Shown here one piece after another: positions 1-11,457 of a stretch of DNA of 64,000 bases. Position 1 is the first letter of the stretch; every line of letters starts with the position of its first letter. The notes below the pieces were generated by a model that was not told where the DNA came from, did no database searches, and saw only the letters and a program-made list of their open reading frames with translations. The DNA comes from Zea mays (lineage: Eukaryota > Streptophyta > Magnoliopsida > Poales > Poaceae). A program made the translations under genes and the position numbers. The stretch is taken from positions 143,245,982-143,309,981 of the forward strand of contig NC_050097.1 of assembly GCF_902167145.1 (NCBI RefSeq), written 5' to 3'.

Positions 1-857
1 GTGACAGTGGAGCAACGGATACTTCAAGCGCAATGGTCATCTGCAACGCATTAAATGCGCGCCAGCGCGCGCAGAGGAGCAGAGCACGCGCGGGTGGCAC
101 ACCGGACAGCCTACAGGGCGTGTCCGATGCACCACCGGACAGCCAGGCGGGCCCACACGTCAGAGCTCCAACGGTCGGAACCCAACGGCCTGGTGATGTG
201 GCTGGCGCACCAGACACTGTTCGGTGGCACACCGGACTGTCCGGTGCGCCCGTCGACAGCAGCCTTCACCAAACGGCTAGTTTGGTGGTTGGGGTTATAA
301 ATACCCCCAACCACCCCACATTCAAGTCATCCAAGTTTTCCACCTTTCAACTACTTACAAGAGCTAAGCATTCAATACAAGACACACCAAAGTGATCAAA
401 TCCTCTCCCAATTCCACACAAGGCTTTAGTGATTAGTGAGAGAGATTTGTTGTGTTCTTTTGAGCTCTTGCGCTTGGATTGCTTCCTTCTTTCATTCTTT
501 CTTGCGATCATCTCAATTGTAATCAAGGCAAGAGACACCAATTGTGTGGTGGTCCTTGCGGGAAGTTTGGTTCCCAATTGATTGAGAAGAGAAGCTCACT
601 CGGTCCGAGGGACTGTTTGAGAGAGGGAAAGGGTTGAAAGAGACCCGGTCTTTGTGACCACCTCAACAGGGAGTAGGTTCGCAAGAACCGAACCTCGGTA
701 AAACAAATCATCGTGTCTCGCTCTTTATTCGCTTACGTTTTGTTTTGCACCCTCTCTCTCAGACTCACTTATATTTCTAACGCTAACCCGGCTTGTAGTT
801 ATGATTAATTTTGTAAATTTCAGTTTCGCCCTATTCACCCCCTCTAGGCGACTTTGA
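1..857 (+). repeat. Element A 5' LTR (3' part only)
   Basis: Positions 1-857 align with 6642-7482 of the 3' LTR. A TATA box (TATAAATA, 296-303) follows the GGGGT context and should drive element transcription. Near 205-240 this LTR has a roughly 16-bp extra segment relative to the 3' LTR, within the GGACTGTCCGGTG repeats. It ends in TTTGA where the 3' LTR ends in the canonical TTTCA. The first ~390 bases of the LTR lie outside the window. Confidence 0.93.
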
Positions 858-859
858 AT

Positions 860-871
860 TGGTATCAGAGC
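860..871 (+). other. Element A primer-binding site
   Basis: TGGTATCAGAGC lies two bases after the 5' LTR end. This is the usual plant copia site complementary to the 3' end of initiator methionine tRNA, which primes minus-strand DNA synthesis. Confidence 0.93.
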
Positions 872-905
872 CCAGTGCTTCATTAGAGCCTAACCGCTCG
901 AAGTG

Positions 906-2269
906 ATGTCGGGAGATCACGCCAAGAGGGAGATGGAGACCGGCGACAAGCCCACAACAAGCCACGGGAAGGCTTAATCGGAAAAGTCCCGCAACAAAAA
1001 GAAAGGGAAGGAAAAGAAATCCTCTTCCCACAAGTCACATCGGAGTAGCGACAAGAAAAAGAAGATGAGGAAGGTGGTCTACTACGAGACCGATACTTCA
1101 TCGCCTTCCACCTCCGGCTCCGACGCGCCGTCCGTTACTTCTAAGCGCCATGAGCGCAATAAGTTTAGTAAGATCCCCCTACGCTATCCTCGCAATCCTA
1201 AACATACACCTTTACTTTCCGTCCCATTAGGCGAACCACCAACGTTTGATGGTGAAGATTATAATAGGTGGAGTGATATGATGCGATATCACCTAACCTC
1301 ACTCCACAAAAGTATATGGGATGTTGTTGAGTTTGGTGTACAGGTACCATACGTACGAGATGAAGATTATGATGAGGACGAAGTGGCCCAAATCCAACAC
1401 TTCAACTCCCAAGCCACAACTATACTCCTCGCCTCTCTAAGTCGAGAGGAGTATAATAAGGTGCAAGGATTGAAGAGTGCTAAGGAGATTTGGGATGACC
1501 AAGAGGGAAACGATCTAGGGGGAGCTCGGTCGCTTCCGTCTTCGCCAAGGGGAGGAGCCACAAGATATGTACAACTGGCTCAAAACCTTGGTGAACCAAG
1601 TGCGCAACCTCGGGAGCAAAAAATGGGATGACCACGAAGTGGTTAAGGTTATTCTTAGATCACTTGTTTTCCTTAACCCCACTCAAGTTCAATTAATTCG
1701 TGGCAATCCTAGATATACACTAATGACTCCCGAGGAAGTAATCGGGAATTTTGTGAGCTTTGAATTGATGATCAAAGGCTCAAAGAAGATCAACGAGCTT
1801 GATGGCCCCTCCACGCCTGAAGCACAACCGGTGGCATTCAAGGCGACGGAGGAGAATAAGGAGGAGTCTACATCAAGTAGACAACCCATCGACGCCTCCA
1901 AGCTCGACAACGAGGAAATGGCACTCATCATCAAGAGTTTCCGCCAAATTCTCAAGCAAAGGAGGGGGAAGGATTACAAGCTCCGCTCCAAGAAGGTTTG
2001 CTACAAGTGTGGTAAGCCCGGTCACTTTATTGCCAAATGTCCTATTTCTAGTGACAGTGACAGGGGCGACGACAAGAAGGGGAGAAGAAAGGAAAAGAAG
2101 AGGTACCACAAGAAGAACGGCGGTGATGCCCATGTGTGTCGCGAGTGGGACTCTGATGAGAGCTCCACCGACTCCTCCTCCGACGAGGACGCCGCAAACA
2201 TCGTCATCACCAAGGGACTTCTCTTCCCCAACGTCGGCCACAAGTGCCTCATGGCAAAGGACGGCAAAA
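906..2269 (+). pseudogene. Element A gag (broken)
   Basis: This encodes the Gag structural protein that packages element RNA in cytoplasmic particles. The chosen start is ATG at 906, 34 bases after the primer site, with a lysine/serine-rich N-terminus as in Sirevirus Gag. An in-frame TAA lies at 975-977. The same frame continues through a gag core (EPPTFDGEDYNRWSDMM, near 1230) to about 1500. A small deletion around 1495-1560 then shifts the reading frame by one, and the new frame runs on from MYNWLKTLVNQVRNLG (1567). A perfect CCHC zinc knuckle, CYKCGKPGHFIAKC, lies at 1999-2040, followed by a basic stretch and an acidic serine-rich segment. Gag and Pol are fused in one frame, as usual for copia. 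Confidence 0.9.
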
Positions 2270-3993
2270 ATAAGAAGGTTTATGCATCCGGGGGCTCAAG
2301 TTGGATCATCGACAGCGGGTGCACAAACCACATGACTGGGGAGAAGAAGATGTTCTCCTCCTACGAGAAAAACCAAGATCCCCAAAGAGCGATCACATTC
2401 GGGGATAGAAACCAAGGTTTGGTCAAAGGATTGGGTAAAATTGCTATATCACCTGACCATTCCATTTCCAATGTTTTTCTTGTAGACTCTTTAGATTATA
2501 ATTTGCTTTCCGTATCTCAATTATGTCAAATGGGCTACAATTGTCTTTTTACTGATGTAGGTATCACTGTCTTTAGAAGAAGTGATGATTCAATAGCATT
2601 TAAGGGACTGTTAGAAGGTCAGCTATACTTGGTAGATTTTGATAGAGCTGAACTCGACACTTGCTTAATTTCTAAGACTAACATGGGTTGGCTCTGGCAC
2701 CGCCGACTAGCCCATGTTGGAATGAAGAATCTTCATAAGCTTCTAAAGCGAGAGCACATTTTAGGATTAACAAATGTTAATTTTGCGAAAGACAGGATTT
2801 GTAGCGCATGCCAAGCCGGGAAGCAAGTTGGCGCTCATCATCCACACAAGAACATCATGACGACTGACAGGCCACTGGAGCTCCTACACATGGACCTATT
2901 CGGCCTGATAGCTTACATAAGCATCGGCGGGAGTAAGTATTGTCTAGTTATTGTGGATGATTATTCTCGCTTCACTTGGGTGCTCTTTTTGCAGGAAAAA
3001 TCTCATACCCAAGACACTTTAAAAGGATTCTTGAGACGGGCTCAAAACGAGTTCGGCTTAAGGATCAAGAAAATTAGAAGCGACAACGGGACAGAGTTCA
3101 AGAACTCTCAAATTGAAGGCTTCCTTGAGGAGGAGGGCATCAAGCATGAGTTCTCTTCTCCCTACACGCCACAACAAAATGGTGTAGTGGAGAGGAAGAA
3201 TCGAACTCTATTGGACATGGCAAGAACCATGCTTGATGAGTACAAGACTTCAGATCGGTTTTGGGCCGAGGCGGTCAACACCGCCTGCTACGCCATCAAC
3301 CGGTTATATCTACACTGAATCCTCAAGAAGACATCATACGAACTCCTAACCGGTAAAAATCCCAATATTTTATATTTTAGAGTCTTTGGCAGCAAATGCT
3401 TTATTCTTGTTAAACGAGGTAGAAAATCTAAATTTGCTCCTAAGACTGTAGAAGGCTTTTTACTAGGATATGATTCAAACACAAGGGCATATAGAGTCTT
3501 TAACAAGTCTTCGGGACTAGTTGAAGTTTCTTGTGACGTTGTGTTTGATGAGACTAACGGCTCTCAAGTAGAGCAAGTTGATCTTGATGAGATAGGTGAT
3601 GAAGAGGCTCCGTGCTTCGCGCTAAGGAACATGTCCATTGGGGATGTGTGTCCTAAGGAATCCGAAGAGCCTCCAAATGCACAAGATCAACCATCCTCCT
3701 CAACGCAAGCACCTCCACCAACTCAAAATGAGGATGAGGCTCAAGTTGATAAAGGAGAAGATCAAGAAGATGAGCCACCTCAGGTTGATGGCAATGATCA
3801 AGGGGGAGATGCAAATGATAGAGACAAGGAGGATGAAGAGTCAAGACCGCCACACCCAAGAGTCCACCAAGCAATTCAACGAGATCACCCCGTCGACACC
3901 ATCCTCGGCGACATTCATAAGGGGGGTAGAGGAAGCACTACAAGATTCGGATTGGGTGGTGGCGATGCAAGAGGAGCTCAACAACTTCACTAG
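2270..3993 (+). pseudogene. Element A protease and integrase (broken)
   Basis: The frame continues from Gag. The aspartic protease has the active-site motif WIIDSGCTNHM near 2304. Integrase follows: an HHCC zinc module (H-R-R-L-A-H then C-S-A-C, about 2698-2815), then the D,D(35)E core with the first aspartate in LLHMDLFG (about 2884), the second in SDNGTEF (about 3080) and glutamate in NGVVERKNR (about 3180). An in-frame TGA at 3316-3318 interrupts the integrase C-terminal half; beyond it the same frame reads to a stop at 3991-3993 through a long acidic, glutamine/proline-rich linker (about 3540-3880). A deletion near 3925 moves the following reverse transcriptase into another frame. Confidence 0.92.
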
Positions 3994-5445
3994 GAATGAG
4001 GTATGGCATTTAGTTCCACGTCCTAACCAAAATGTTGTAGGAACCAAGTGGGTCTTCCGCAACAAGCAAGACGAGCATGGTGTGGTGACAAGGAACAAAG
4101 CCCGACTTGTGGCCAAGGGATATTCACAAGTCGAAGGTTTGGATTTCGGTGAAACCTATGCACCCGTAGCTAGGCTTGAGTCAATTCGTATATTATTAGC
4201 CTATGCTACTTACCATGGCTTTAAGCTTTACCAAATGGACGTGAAAAGTGCCTTCCTCAACGGACCAATCAAGGAAGAGGTCTATGTTGAGCAACCTCCC
4301 GGCTTTGAAGACAGTGAGTATCCTAACCATGTCTATAGGCTCTCTAAGGCGCTTTATGGGCTCAAGCAAGCCCCAAGAGCATGTATGAATGCCTAAGAGA
4401 TTTCCTTATTGCTAATGGCTTCAAAGTTGGAAAGGCCGATCCTACTTTATTTACTAAAACTCTTGACAATGATTTGTTTGTATGCCAAATCTATGTTGAT
4501 GATATTATATTTGGGTCTACTAACGAATCTACATGTGAAGAATTTAGTAGGATCATGACACAGAAATTCGAGATGTCAATGATGGGGGAGTTGAAGTATT
4601 TCTTAGGATTTCAAGTGAAGCAACTCCAAGAGGGCACCTTCATTAGCCAAACAAAGTATACTCAAGACATTCTAAGCAAGTTTGGGATGAAGGATGCCAA
4701 GCCCATCAAGACACCCATGGGAACCAATGGGCATCTCGACCTCGACACGGAAGGTAAATCCGTCGATCAAAAGGTATACCGGTCGATGATAGGTTCATTA
4801 CTATATTTATGTGCATCTCGACCGGACATTATGCTTTCCGTATGCATGTGTGCAAGATTCCAAGCCGACCCTAAGGAAGCTCACCTTACGGCCGTAAAAC
4901 GAATCTTGAGATATTTGGCTTATACTCCTAAGTTTGGGCTTTGGTATCCTAGTGGATCCACTTTTGATTTAATTGGTTATTTGGATGCCGATTGGGTGGG
5001 GTATAAAATTAATAGAAAGAGCACATCGGGGACTTGCCAGTTCTTGGGAAGATCCTTGGTGTCTTGGGCTTCAAAGAAGCAAAATTCCGTCGCTCTTTCA
5101 ACCGCCGAAGCCGAGTATATTGCCGCAGGCCACTGTTGCGCGCAATTGCTTTGGATGAGGCAAACCCTTAGGGACTATGGTTACAAATTAACCAAAGTTC
5201 CTCTTCTATGTGATAATGAGAGTGCAATCCGCATGGCGGATAATCCCGTTGAGCATAGCCGCACTAAACACATAGCCATTCGGTATAATTTTCTAAGGGA
5301 TCACCAACAAAAGGGAGATATTAAGATTGCATATATTAACACTAAAGATCAATTAGCCGATATCTTTACCAAGCCACTAGATGAACAAACTTTTAACAAA
5401 CTTAGGCATGAGCTAAATATTCTTGATTCTTGGAATTTCTTTTGA
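3925..5445 (+). pseudogene. Element A reverse transcriptase and RNase H (broken)
   Basis: Copia reverse transcriptase starts near the [16 protein letters not shown] block (about 3935) and contains the conserved [10 protein letters not shown] (about 4237) and [11 protein letters not shown] one-base frameshift at about 4380-4384 separates this from the rest of the domain, which resumes at [14 protein letters not shown]. The catalytic YVDD is at 4492-4503. RNase H follows (YLDADWVG near 4979, STAEAEYIAA near 5100) and the protein ends at TGA 5443-5445 after the copia C-terminal block DQLADIFTKPL. The frameshift would prevent a full-length polyprotein, but the catalytic residues are intact. Confidence 0.93.
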
Positions 5446-6249
5446 TGTCTTGCATACATAGCTCATAAATATACCTTTGATCATATCTCTTTTATATACT
5501 ATGACTAATGTGTTTTCAAGTGAATTTCAAACCAAGTCATAGGTGTATTGAAAGGGAATTGGAGCCTTCGACGAAGACAAAGGCTTCCACTCCACTCCAT
5601 AACTCGTCCTTCGTCGTCGCTCCGAGCAACTCTCTGTATTTGGTATAATCTTAACTCATATGTTTTATTTGCCAAAGGAGCAGAAAGTATTACAAAAAGG
5701 GCTTATATTTCACTCAAAGTATCCTTTTTTGGCGATTCATGCCAAAGGGGGAGAAAGTATTAGCCCAAAGCAAAAGGACCGCACCACCACCTAGTTTTAA
5801 AACTTATGATTTTCAAATTAGTATCTCATTGTGTTCAAAAGGGGGAGAAAGTAACATTTTCAAAATTAATATCTTAAAACCCTCTTGAACACTAAGAGGA
5901 GGATTTTATTGAGGGGGAGTTTTGTTTGGTCAAAAGAAAAGCATTTGAAACAAGGGAAGAAAATCTCAAATCTTAAAAATGCTTCGCAAAATCTTATTCA
6001 TTTACCTTTGACTGTTTGCAAAAGGACTTTGAAAAGAATTTACAAAAGAATTTGCAAAAACAAAACATGTGGTGCAAGTGTGGTCCAATATGTTAAAAAT
6101 AAAAGAAACAAACCATGCGTATCTTATGAGTATTTATATTGGCTCAATTCTAAGTAACCTTTGCACTTACATCATGCAAACTAGTTCAATTATGCACTTC
6201 TATACTTGCTTTGGTTTGTGTTGGCATCAATCACCAAAAAGGGGGAGAT
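5446..6249 (+). repeat. Element A 3' internal region with repeated polypurine tracts
   Basis: Noncoding. It holds several copies of a purine motif of the form AAAGGGGGAGAAAGTA: 5674-5690 (AAAGGAGCAGAAAGTAT), 5744-5760, 5837-5853, a shorter one at 5911-5919, and the true primer tract AAAAAGGGGGAGAT at 6236-6249 abutting the 3' LTR. Multiple polypurine tracts before the 3' LTR are a known Sirevirus feature. Short open frames here lack protein-like composition. Confidence 0.85.
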
Positions 6250-7482
6250 TGAAAGGGAATTAGGCTTACACCTATTTCCTAATTGATTTTGGTGGTTGGA
6301 TTGCCCAACACAAATAATTGGACTAACTAGTTTGCTCTAGTCTCTAAGTTATACAGGTGCCAAAGGTTCACAAAAAGCCAATAAAAAGACCAAGAAAAGG
6401 GTTCAACAAAAAGGGCAAGGGATAAACGAAGTGTGCCCTGGTCTGGTGCACCGGACTGTCCGGTGCACCAGGGGACTTCAAGCTGAACTCAACACCTTCG
6501 GGAATTCTCAGAGGCGCTCCGCTATAATTCACTGGACTGTCCGGTGCACCACCGGACAGTGTCCGGTGCTCCAAGGAAGAGCGACTCTGAACTCGCCAGC
6601 TTCGAGAATCCGCTCCGCTAAAATTCACCGGACTGTCCGGTGTGACAGCGGAGCAACGGCTACTTCAAGCGCAATGGTCGTCTGCAACGCATTAAATGCG
6701 CGCCAGCGAGCGCAGAGGAGCAGAGCACGCGCGGGTGGCACACCGGGCAGCCTACAGGGCGTGTCCGGTGCACCACCGGACAGCCAGGCGGGCCCACACG
6801 TCAGAGCTCCAACGGTCGGAACCCAACGGCCTGGTGACGTGGCTGGCGCACCGGACACTGTCCGGTGCGCCCGTCGACAGCAGCCTTCACCAAACTGCTA
6901 GTTTGGTAGTTGGGGTTATAAATACCCCCAACCACCCCACATTCAAGTCATCCAAGTTTTCCACCTTTCAACTACTTACAAGAGCTAAGCATTCAATATA
7001 AGACACACCAAAGTGATCAAATCCTCTCCCAATTCCACACAAGGCTTTAGTGATTAGTGAGAGAGATTTGTTTTGTTCTTTTGAGCTCTTGCGCTTGGAT
7101 TGCTTCCTTCTTTCATTCTTTCTTGCGATCATCTCAATTGTAATCAAGGCAAGAGACACCAATTGTGTGGTGGTCCTTGCGGGAAGTTTGGTTCCCAATT
7201 GATTGAGAAGAGAAGCTCACTCGGTCCGAGGGACCGTTTGAGAGAGGGAAAGGGTTGAAAGAGACCCGGTCTTCGTGACCACCTCAACGGGGTGTAGGTT
7301 CGCAAGAACCGAACCTCGGTAAAACAAATCATCGTGTCTCGCTCTTTATTTGCTTATGTTTTGTTTTGCACCCTCTCTCTCGGACTCACTTATATTTCTA
7401 ACGCTAACCCGGCTTGTAGTTGTGATTAATTTTGTAAATTTCAGTTTCGCCCAATTCACCCCCCCCCTCTAGGCAACTTTCA
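6250..7482 (+). repeat. Element A 3' LTR (1233 bp)
   Basis: It begins TGAAAGGGAATTAGG and ends AACTTTCA, with TG...CA termini, directly after the polypurine tract. A 27-bp palindrome (arms TGGTGCACCGGAC, one-base centre) lies at 6444-6470, with related GTCCGGTG/CACCGGAC inverted motifs near 6531-6572 and 6627-6643. The TATA box TATAAATA is at 6917-6924. A run of C precedes the CTCTAGGCAACTTTCA end. Confidence 0.95.
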
Positions 7483-9702
7483 CCATGCATTGGCGTGGGG
7501 AAGGGCGGTCTGGACCATAGATCTTCGTGCGTGCGGCTACGATTAGGGCATAGTGTACCGGTTCGTCATGGTACATGGGTCATCCGATCAGTAATAAAGG
7601 GTTAGGATTAGATCTCATTCCATAAACTGTGGCTGTGGATTCTGGATCCAAGGATCATGATCATGTACGGGTTCGGGTATGTGGGTCACTTAATCAGGGC
7701 TATCTATATTTGATCGGACGGATCTGGATCCTGCGATACCCCTTCGGTCATGTAAACATGCAAAAGAGCCCCTGATGTATTACAGAATAAACCTGACGTC
7801 CTCGGCTGAAGGAAACCCTTACACCTAGGCCCCTGGTATTTGCAAATAGGACCCTGTGTTCTTAGAAAATGACGGCCGCAATCAAGAAAATTCATAAAAT
7901 GAATAGAGAAAGTATTTTAAGTATAAAAATAATTCCCTAAACTTCAGAAAATCATCTCCTTTGTTTTAGCTCCGATTGGATTCGTTCAAGTTTTGTTAGC
8001 TTCGTAAAAACATTGTCTATGCAATAACAACATTGGGTTTGTCATAACAAATATTCTTATAATCCAATATTGTTTAATTTGTGTTTAGTATATTGAGCTT
8101 GCTAATTAAGGATAACCTATATATAATTATAATCTGACCAAAATATGATTTCTAATCAAGTTATAATCTAGATTAAAGTTGAGTTAATTATTTATAGAAT
8201 GATCTCTTATATGGTGTATACTAATCAATTTATAATATAATTTAATATTTAAATCACATAGATCTTCCATGAATCATAACTTTTTAACCATAACTCCAAA
8301 TTTAGTGATTTTCAAACCTAGGTTCTCGTTACGACACGTAGATCATTATTATGCAGTTTGCTCTTATGTTTGGTGTGATGTTAATTTTGCACATACTCTG
8401 TTTATTTGTATTGCTACAACTAGCAGCGAGCTTACGAGTCACTTGAAGAGCAAGTTGGTACCTGGAATCTCGAGTCCCACGCAAGTTGTGCCCTTGATCA
8501 CTTCTTTTTACCTAATAATGTTCGTTGTTAATCACTGTGACATGCTCAGGTTAATTTGATGGGACCTAATAGGTTTCTCTAGCATTGTTTTTCCCCCACC
8601 TTGCAAACATATGAATTATTGGGTAGATTTGCTATTGCTCTACCTAGTTTTGGGAAGCTAATTTTTTATTATGATCATGTTCCAATTATGTTGTTGTCTA
8701 ATTGTTGTTCATGATAAGATCATATTGTTAATTAGAACATGGAGCGACCACCCGGGAAATAGTGCTACCACAAGGGTGGTATGGGACGCCCTAGGATGAC
8801 TAATTAGGAAAGCTAGTGGAGGACTACCTTACCCGAAAGGGGCAAAGGCAGTAGGGGAGTGGTCAGTGTAGGAAGGTTCTCGGGCTGATTTTGCTGCGAT
8901 GGCGGTCAGACGGGGGATTCCTGCATTCCGCTTCCTAGAAACTGTAGCGGGTTTCCTGAAGCTAGTAGAACTTTGTAAATGCCTCCTAGTGGTACCCTGC
9001 CTCGCTTCCTTGGTAGATGTGTATGGGGTATGATCAACTATGTGGCAAATGGGTAACACGACTTGTGGGTAAAGATGCACAACCTCTGCAGAGTGTAAAA
9101 CTGGTATATTAGCCGTGCTCACGGTCTTGAGCGGCTCGGACCCTCACATGATTAACTTATGGAATTAAACTTAATTTGTCATATGCATTGCATTGCAGGT
9201 GTTGTTATTAATCTTGATCTCTTACTTAATTGGGTTGGTATCTACTTACACCTAGTAACTGCTAATAAAATTTTGACTAACTTTAAAAGTAATGCTCAGC
9301 TTTAACCATCCGCTTTGGTAAGCCTTACACTTTACATGGGCTCCCACCTTTGGTGAGTTCATGCACATTATTCCCCACAACTTGTTGAGCGATGAACGTA
9401 TGTGAGCTCACCCTTGCTATGCTCACATCCCCCATGTCAAGAACAGGTACCGCAGGATGAGGCGCATCGAGGATGCTATGATGAGTTCGTGAGTGGTCTA
9501 GACCGTCGTCTCCCAGTCAACTTTGTGTTGCTGGACCGTGTTTTCGCATGATGTAATTATTTAATTATTTTGTACAGAACTCGGTTATATATAAATGATG
9601 TAACATTTGTTTCTGTACCATGAGTCATCATATGTGTGAGACTTGGTCCCAGCACACCTGGTGATTATCTCACGCTCGGGTCCCTAAAACCCGGGTGTGA
9701 CA
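7483..9702 (+). repeat. Element B 5' LTR, 3' two-thirds
   Basis: Aligns from CCATGCATTGG (matching 20931) to the terminal CCCGGGTGTGACA. Compared with the 3' LTR it retains about 98 bp (9326-9423) that the 3' LTR has lost, and lacks the 29-bp duplication seen there. Many point differences show this pair is older than those of A, C, D and E. I see no coding sequence; the short open frames are LTR shadows. Confidence 0.9.
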
Positions 9703-10143
9703 GAAGTGGTATTAGAGGGGTGTTGACTGTAGGACGAAACCTAGATAGAATTGGACAACCTTACTTACTTACCTTTGCTATTCTGATTCTTTCTAAACTT
9801 TTCTTAATCTTTTCTCATCTACTGCTGCTTTACTCTGATTACTCTTACCTTTTCGCTTCTAAAGACAAAAGTGGATTTCACACTTTGAAATCCTGTACCT
9901 AAAGACCTTTAGGAATAGGATACGAAATCTTAGGAACAAAAACAAAACTATTTTTATATAAGTATATATGTGTTTAAATATTTGTTCCTATGATACTTGT
10001 CTGATTTGGGTCTTTGATTGAGTGTGATGAGTTGTGGAGTAATGTCCATAACTGCATCTGCATATACATATAGGCATAAAAAATGTTTATAAAATAATTA
10101 GACAACCTATATTATCTCTCCATTAGGATACAGCTAGTATCAC
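9703..10143 (+). other. Element B primer site and leader
   Basis: GAAGTGGTATTAGAGG follows the LTR. TGGTATTAGAGG matches the initiator-tRNA primer site TGGTATCAGAGC at 10 of 12 positions. The rest is an AT-rich untranslated leader with no convincing frame. It is interrupted by element C and resumes at 17992. Confidence 0.75.
10139..10143. repeat. Target-site duplication of element C (left copy, ATCAC)
   Basis: ATCAC directly precedes the left LTR; the identical right copy is 17987-17991. Five base pairs is the normal gypsy integrase stagger. Confidence 0.92.
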
Positions 10144-10610
10144 TGTTTGAACTTGCTCTCCTGGGCAAGTTGATCCAACGGGGGAATGAAAGCAACGTGA
10201 ACAAGGTTTGGCAATAGCTCTGTTAATCTAGCCTCTCAAGGGCACTGTACAAGGGTATTTATAGGTGCCCAAGTGCCCAACGTCTCAATGTAAGGACGCA
10301 TGTACCCTCAGGCACCTGGACTATCCCCAGAATATTCCTATAAAGGAGGGTTACAGAGTGTCATTACAGAAAAACTATTACAAATCGGGCTCGTAACACA
10401 CTTCTCCGTGCGGGGCCTGTTACAATGGGCCGAATCCCACGTATGCCTCCAGGTCGAGTGAGTACATGGGACGGGGTGACGTCGTCGTAGGCCTTCGTCT
10501 TGTAGTGTAGGAGGCGAAGGGTGGATCTCGCCAGTTATTCTGCTTCTGTTGGCGCAGCGAGATAGACGAAGGCTGGAGCGAAGGGTAGCGTCTTCGCCTT
10601 CGCCCCAACA
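10144..10610 (-). repeat. Element C 3' LTR (left end in window)
   Basis: 467 bp, starting TGTTTGAACTTGC and ending CCCCAACA on the plus strand. On the minus strand it carries a CTATAAATAC-type TATA box near 10255-10265, matching 17631-17640 in the other copy. The purine tract on the minus strand just inside it (complement of 10611-10625) is the plus-strand DNA primer. Confidence 0.94.
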
Positions 10611-10777
10611 TTTGCCCTCCGAGGGACAAGTTCGACTAAGTCATCTGGTGTCGAAGACGTCGCTAGATGGTGGAGACGCTGCCCTCGCTCGAAGTGGTTT
10701 CGCGGGGGTTTTTGATGTGACCGTTGATGGACGTCGTACTGTTGGACTGCGGGTTTCCCAAAGCGGCGCGTCCTGTG

Positions 10778-10785
10778 TATAAAAG
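10778..10785 (+). promoter_or_regulatory. TATA box for the antisense ORF of element C
   Basis: TATAAAAG sits in a GC-rich stretch 162 bp upstream of the ATG at 10947, on the strand opposite to gag-pol. The region between has the pyrimidine/AAACCCTAG character of a plant 5' untranslated leader. It is outside the LTR, so it would be an internal, element-borne promoter. Confidence 0.6.
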
Positions 10786-10946
10786 GGGGGGCGACGTAGG
10801 TCAGGTTCTCTTACCTTTCTGCGCGGCACAAAACCCTAGCCTCCTATTGAAACCGCTCGTCCGCTCGTCTGCCCTCCTTGCTCCTGTTCACCGGAGATTT
10901 GGCCCGCGTCAAGCAGACCGCGCGCCGCCGCTGACGGTACGTAGCC

Positions 10947-11457
10947 ATGTCGTCTTCTTCCTCGTCTGCTGCGAACACGCCGACGGCTGAAGCGTCGTCC
11001 GAGGATACCTCGGGCAATGTGGCGGCGGCGGAGCTACATCGGGGTGATACGGTGGAATTCAGCGTTTCGCGGATTTCCTCGGTCCGCGTGCAGGATATGC
11101 AGCAGTTGAGATATTTTGGCAGCAGGGTTGGGCATGTCCTGGGGCGGAGGAGGTTCCCGAGCCCGAGGTCGAGTTGGTCGTTTTCGAGGCTTTTTTCACC
11201 GCTGGCCTTCGCCTGCCTGCACATCGCTTTGTGGCGGAGGTCCTGCGAAGATTTGAGGTCCAGGTCCACCAGCTGACACCTAACGCCATGGTGGCCCTGG
11301 CGAAGTATGTCTGGGCGACAACCTCGTATGGCGGTCAACCTTCTGTGGAAGTCAACGATTTTGCGCACTTATTGTGCTGGTCCGGCTGCACCCATAGGCG
11401 ACTTTTGCACGGAGAGTCTTTTGGAGAAGACTTCGATTTTGCACACTTGTTGTGCTA
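10947..11457 (+). pseudogene. Antisense accessory ORF of element C (Transposase_28-like), frameshifted
   Basis: It starts at ATG 10947 (MSSSSSSAANTPTAEASSED), opposite to gag-pol, downstream of pol. A serine/alanine-rich N-terminus is followed by a frame change near 11150-11160. The downstream frame has AFFTAGLRLPAHRFVAEVLR and VHQLTPNAMVALAKYVW. The pattern G-x3-P-x2-R-F-x3-(V/I)-L, then V-x2-H-x-L-x-P-N, is shared with the antisense gene of element H and resembles the plant family called putative gypsy-type transposon (PF04195). Function is unknown. The frame runs into the tandem repeat and stops at 11456-11458. A second frame difference could reflect decay or a missed small intron. Confidence 0.65.

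Larger units (their letters stand above)
1..7482 (+). mobile_element. Element A: Sirevirus Ty1/copia retrotransposon, 5' end outside window
   Basis: The order is partial 5' LTR, primer-binding site, gag, protease, integrase, reverse transcriptase, RNase H, repeated polypurine tracts and 3' LTR. Integrase before reverse transcriptase defines copia. LTR palindromes of the CACCGGAC/GTCCGGTG type and several polypurine tracts before the 3' LTR are hallmarks of Sireviruses; the LTR resembles maize Opie/Ji/Giepum (recognised from memory). The element is inserted in the 5' LTR of element B. The 5 bases after it (CCATG, 7483-7487) match position 20931 in B's other LTR, so the same CCATG should lie just left of this window. 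The coding region has several stops and frameshifts, so this copy is non-autonomous. By hand the overlapping LTR parts differ at about 22 of 840 sites. Confidence 0.93.

Noticed and set aside
1799..2335. Overlapping alternative frame within element A gag
   Set aside because: Shadow of the zinc-knuckle and acidic region of gag; arginine/proline/serine-rich with no motifs.
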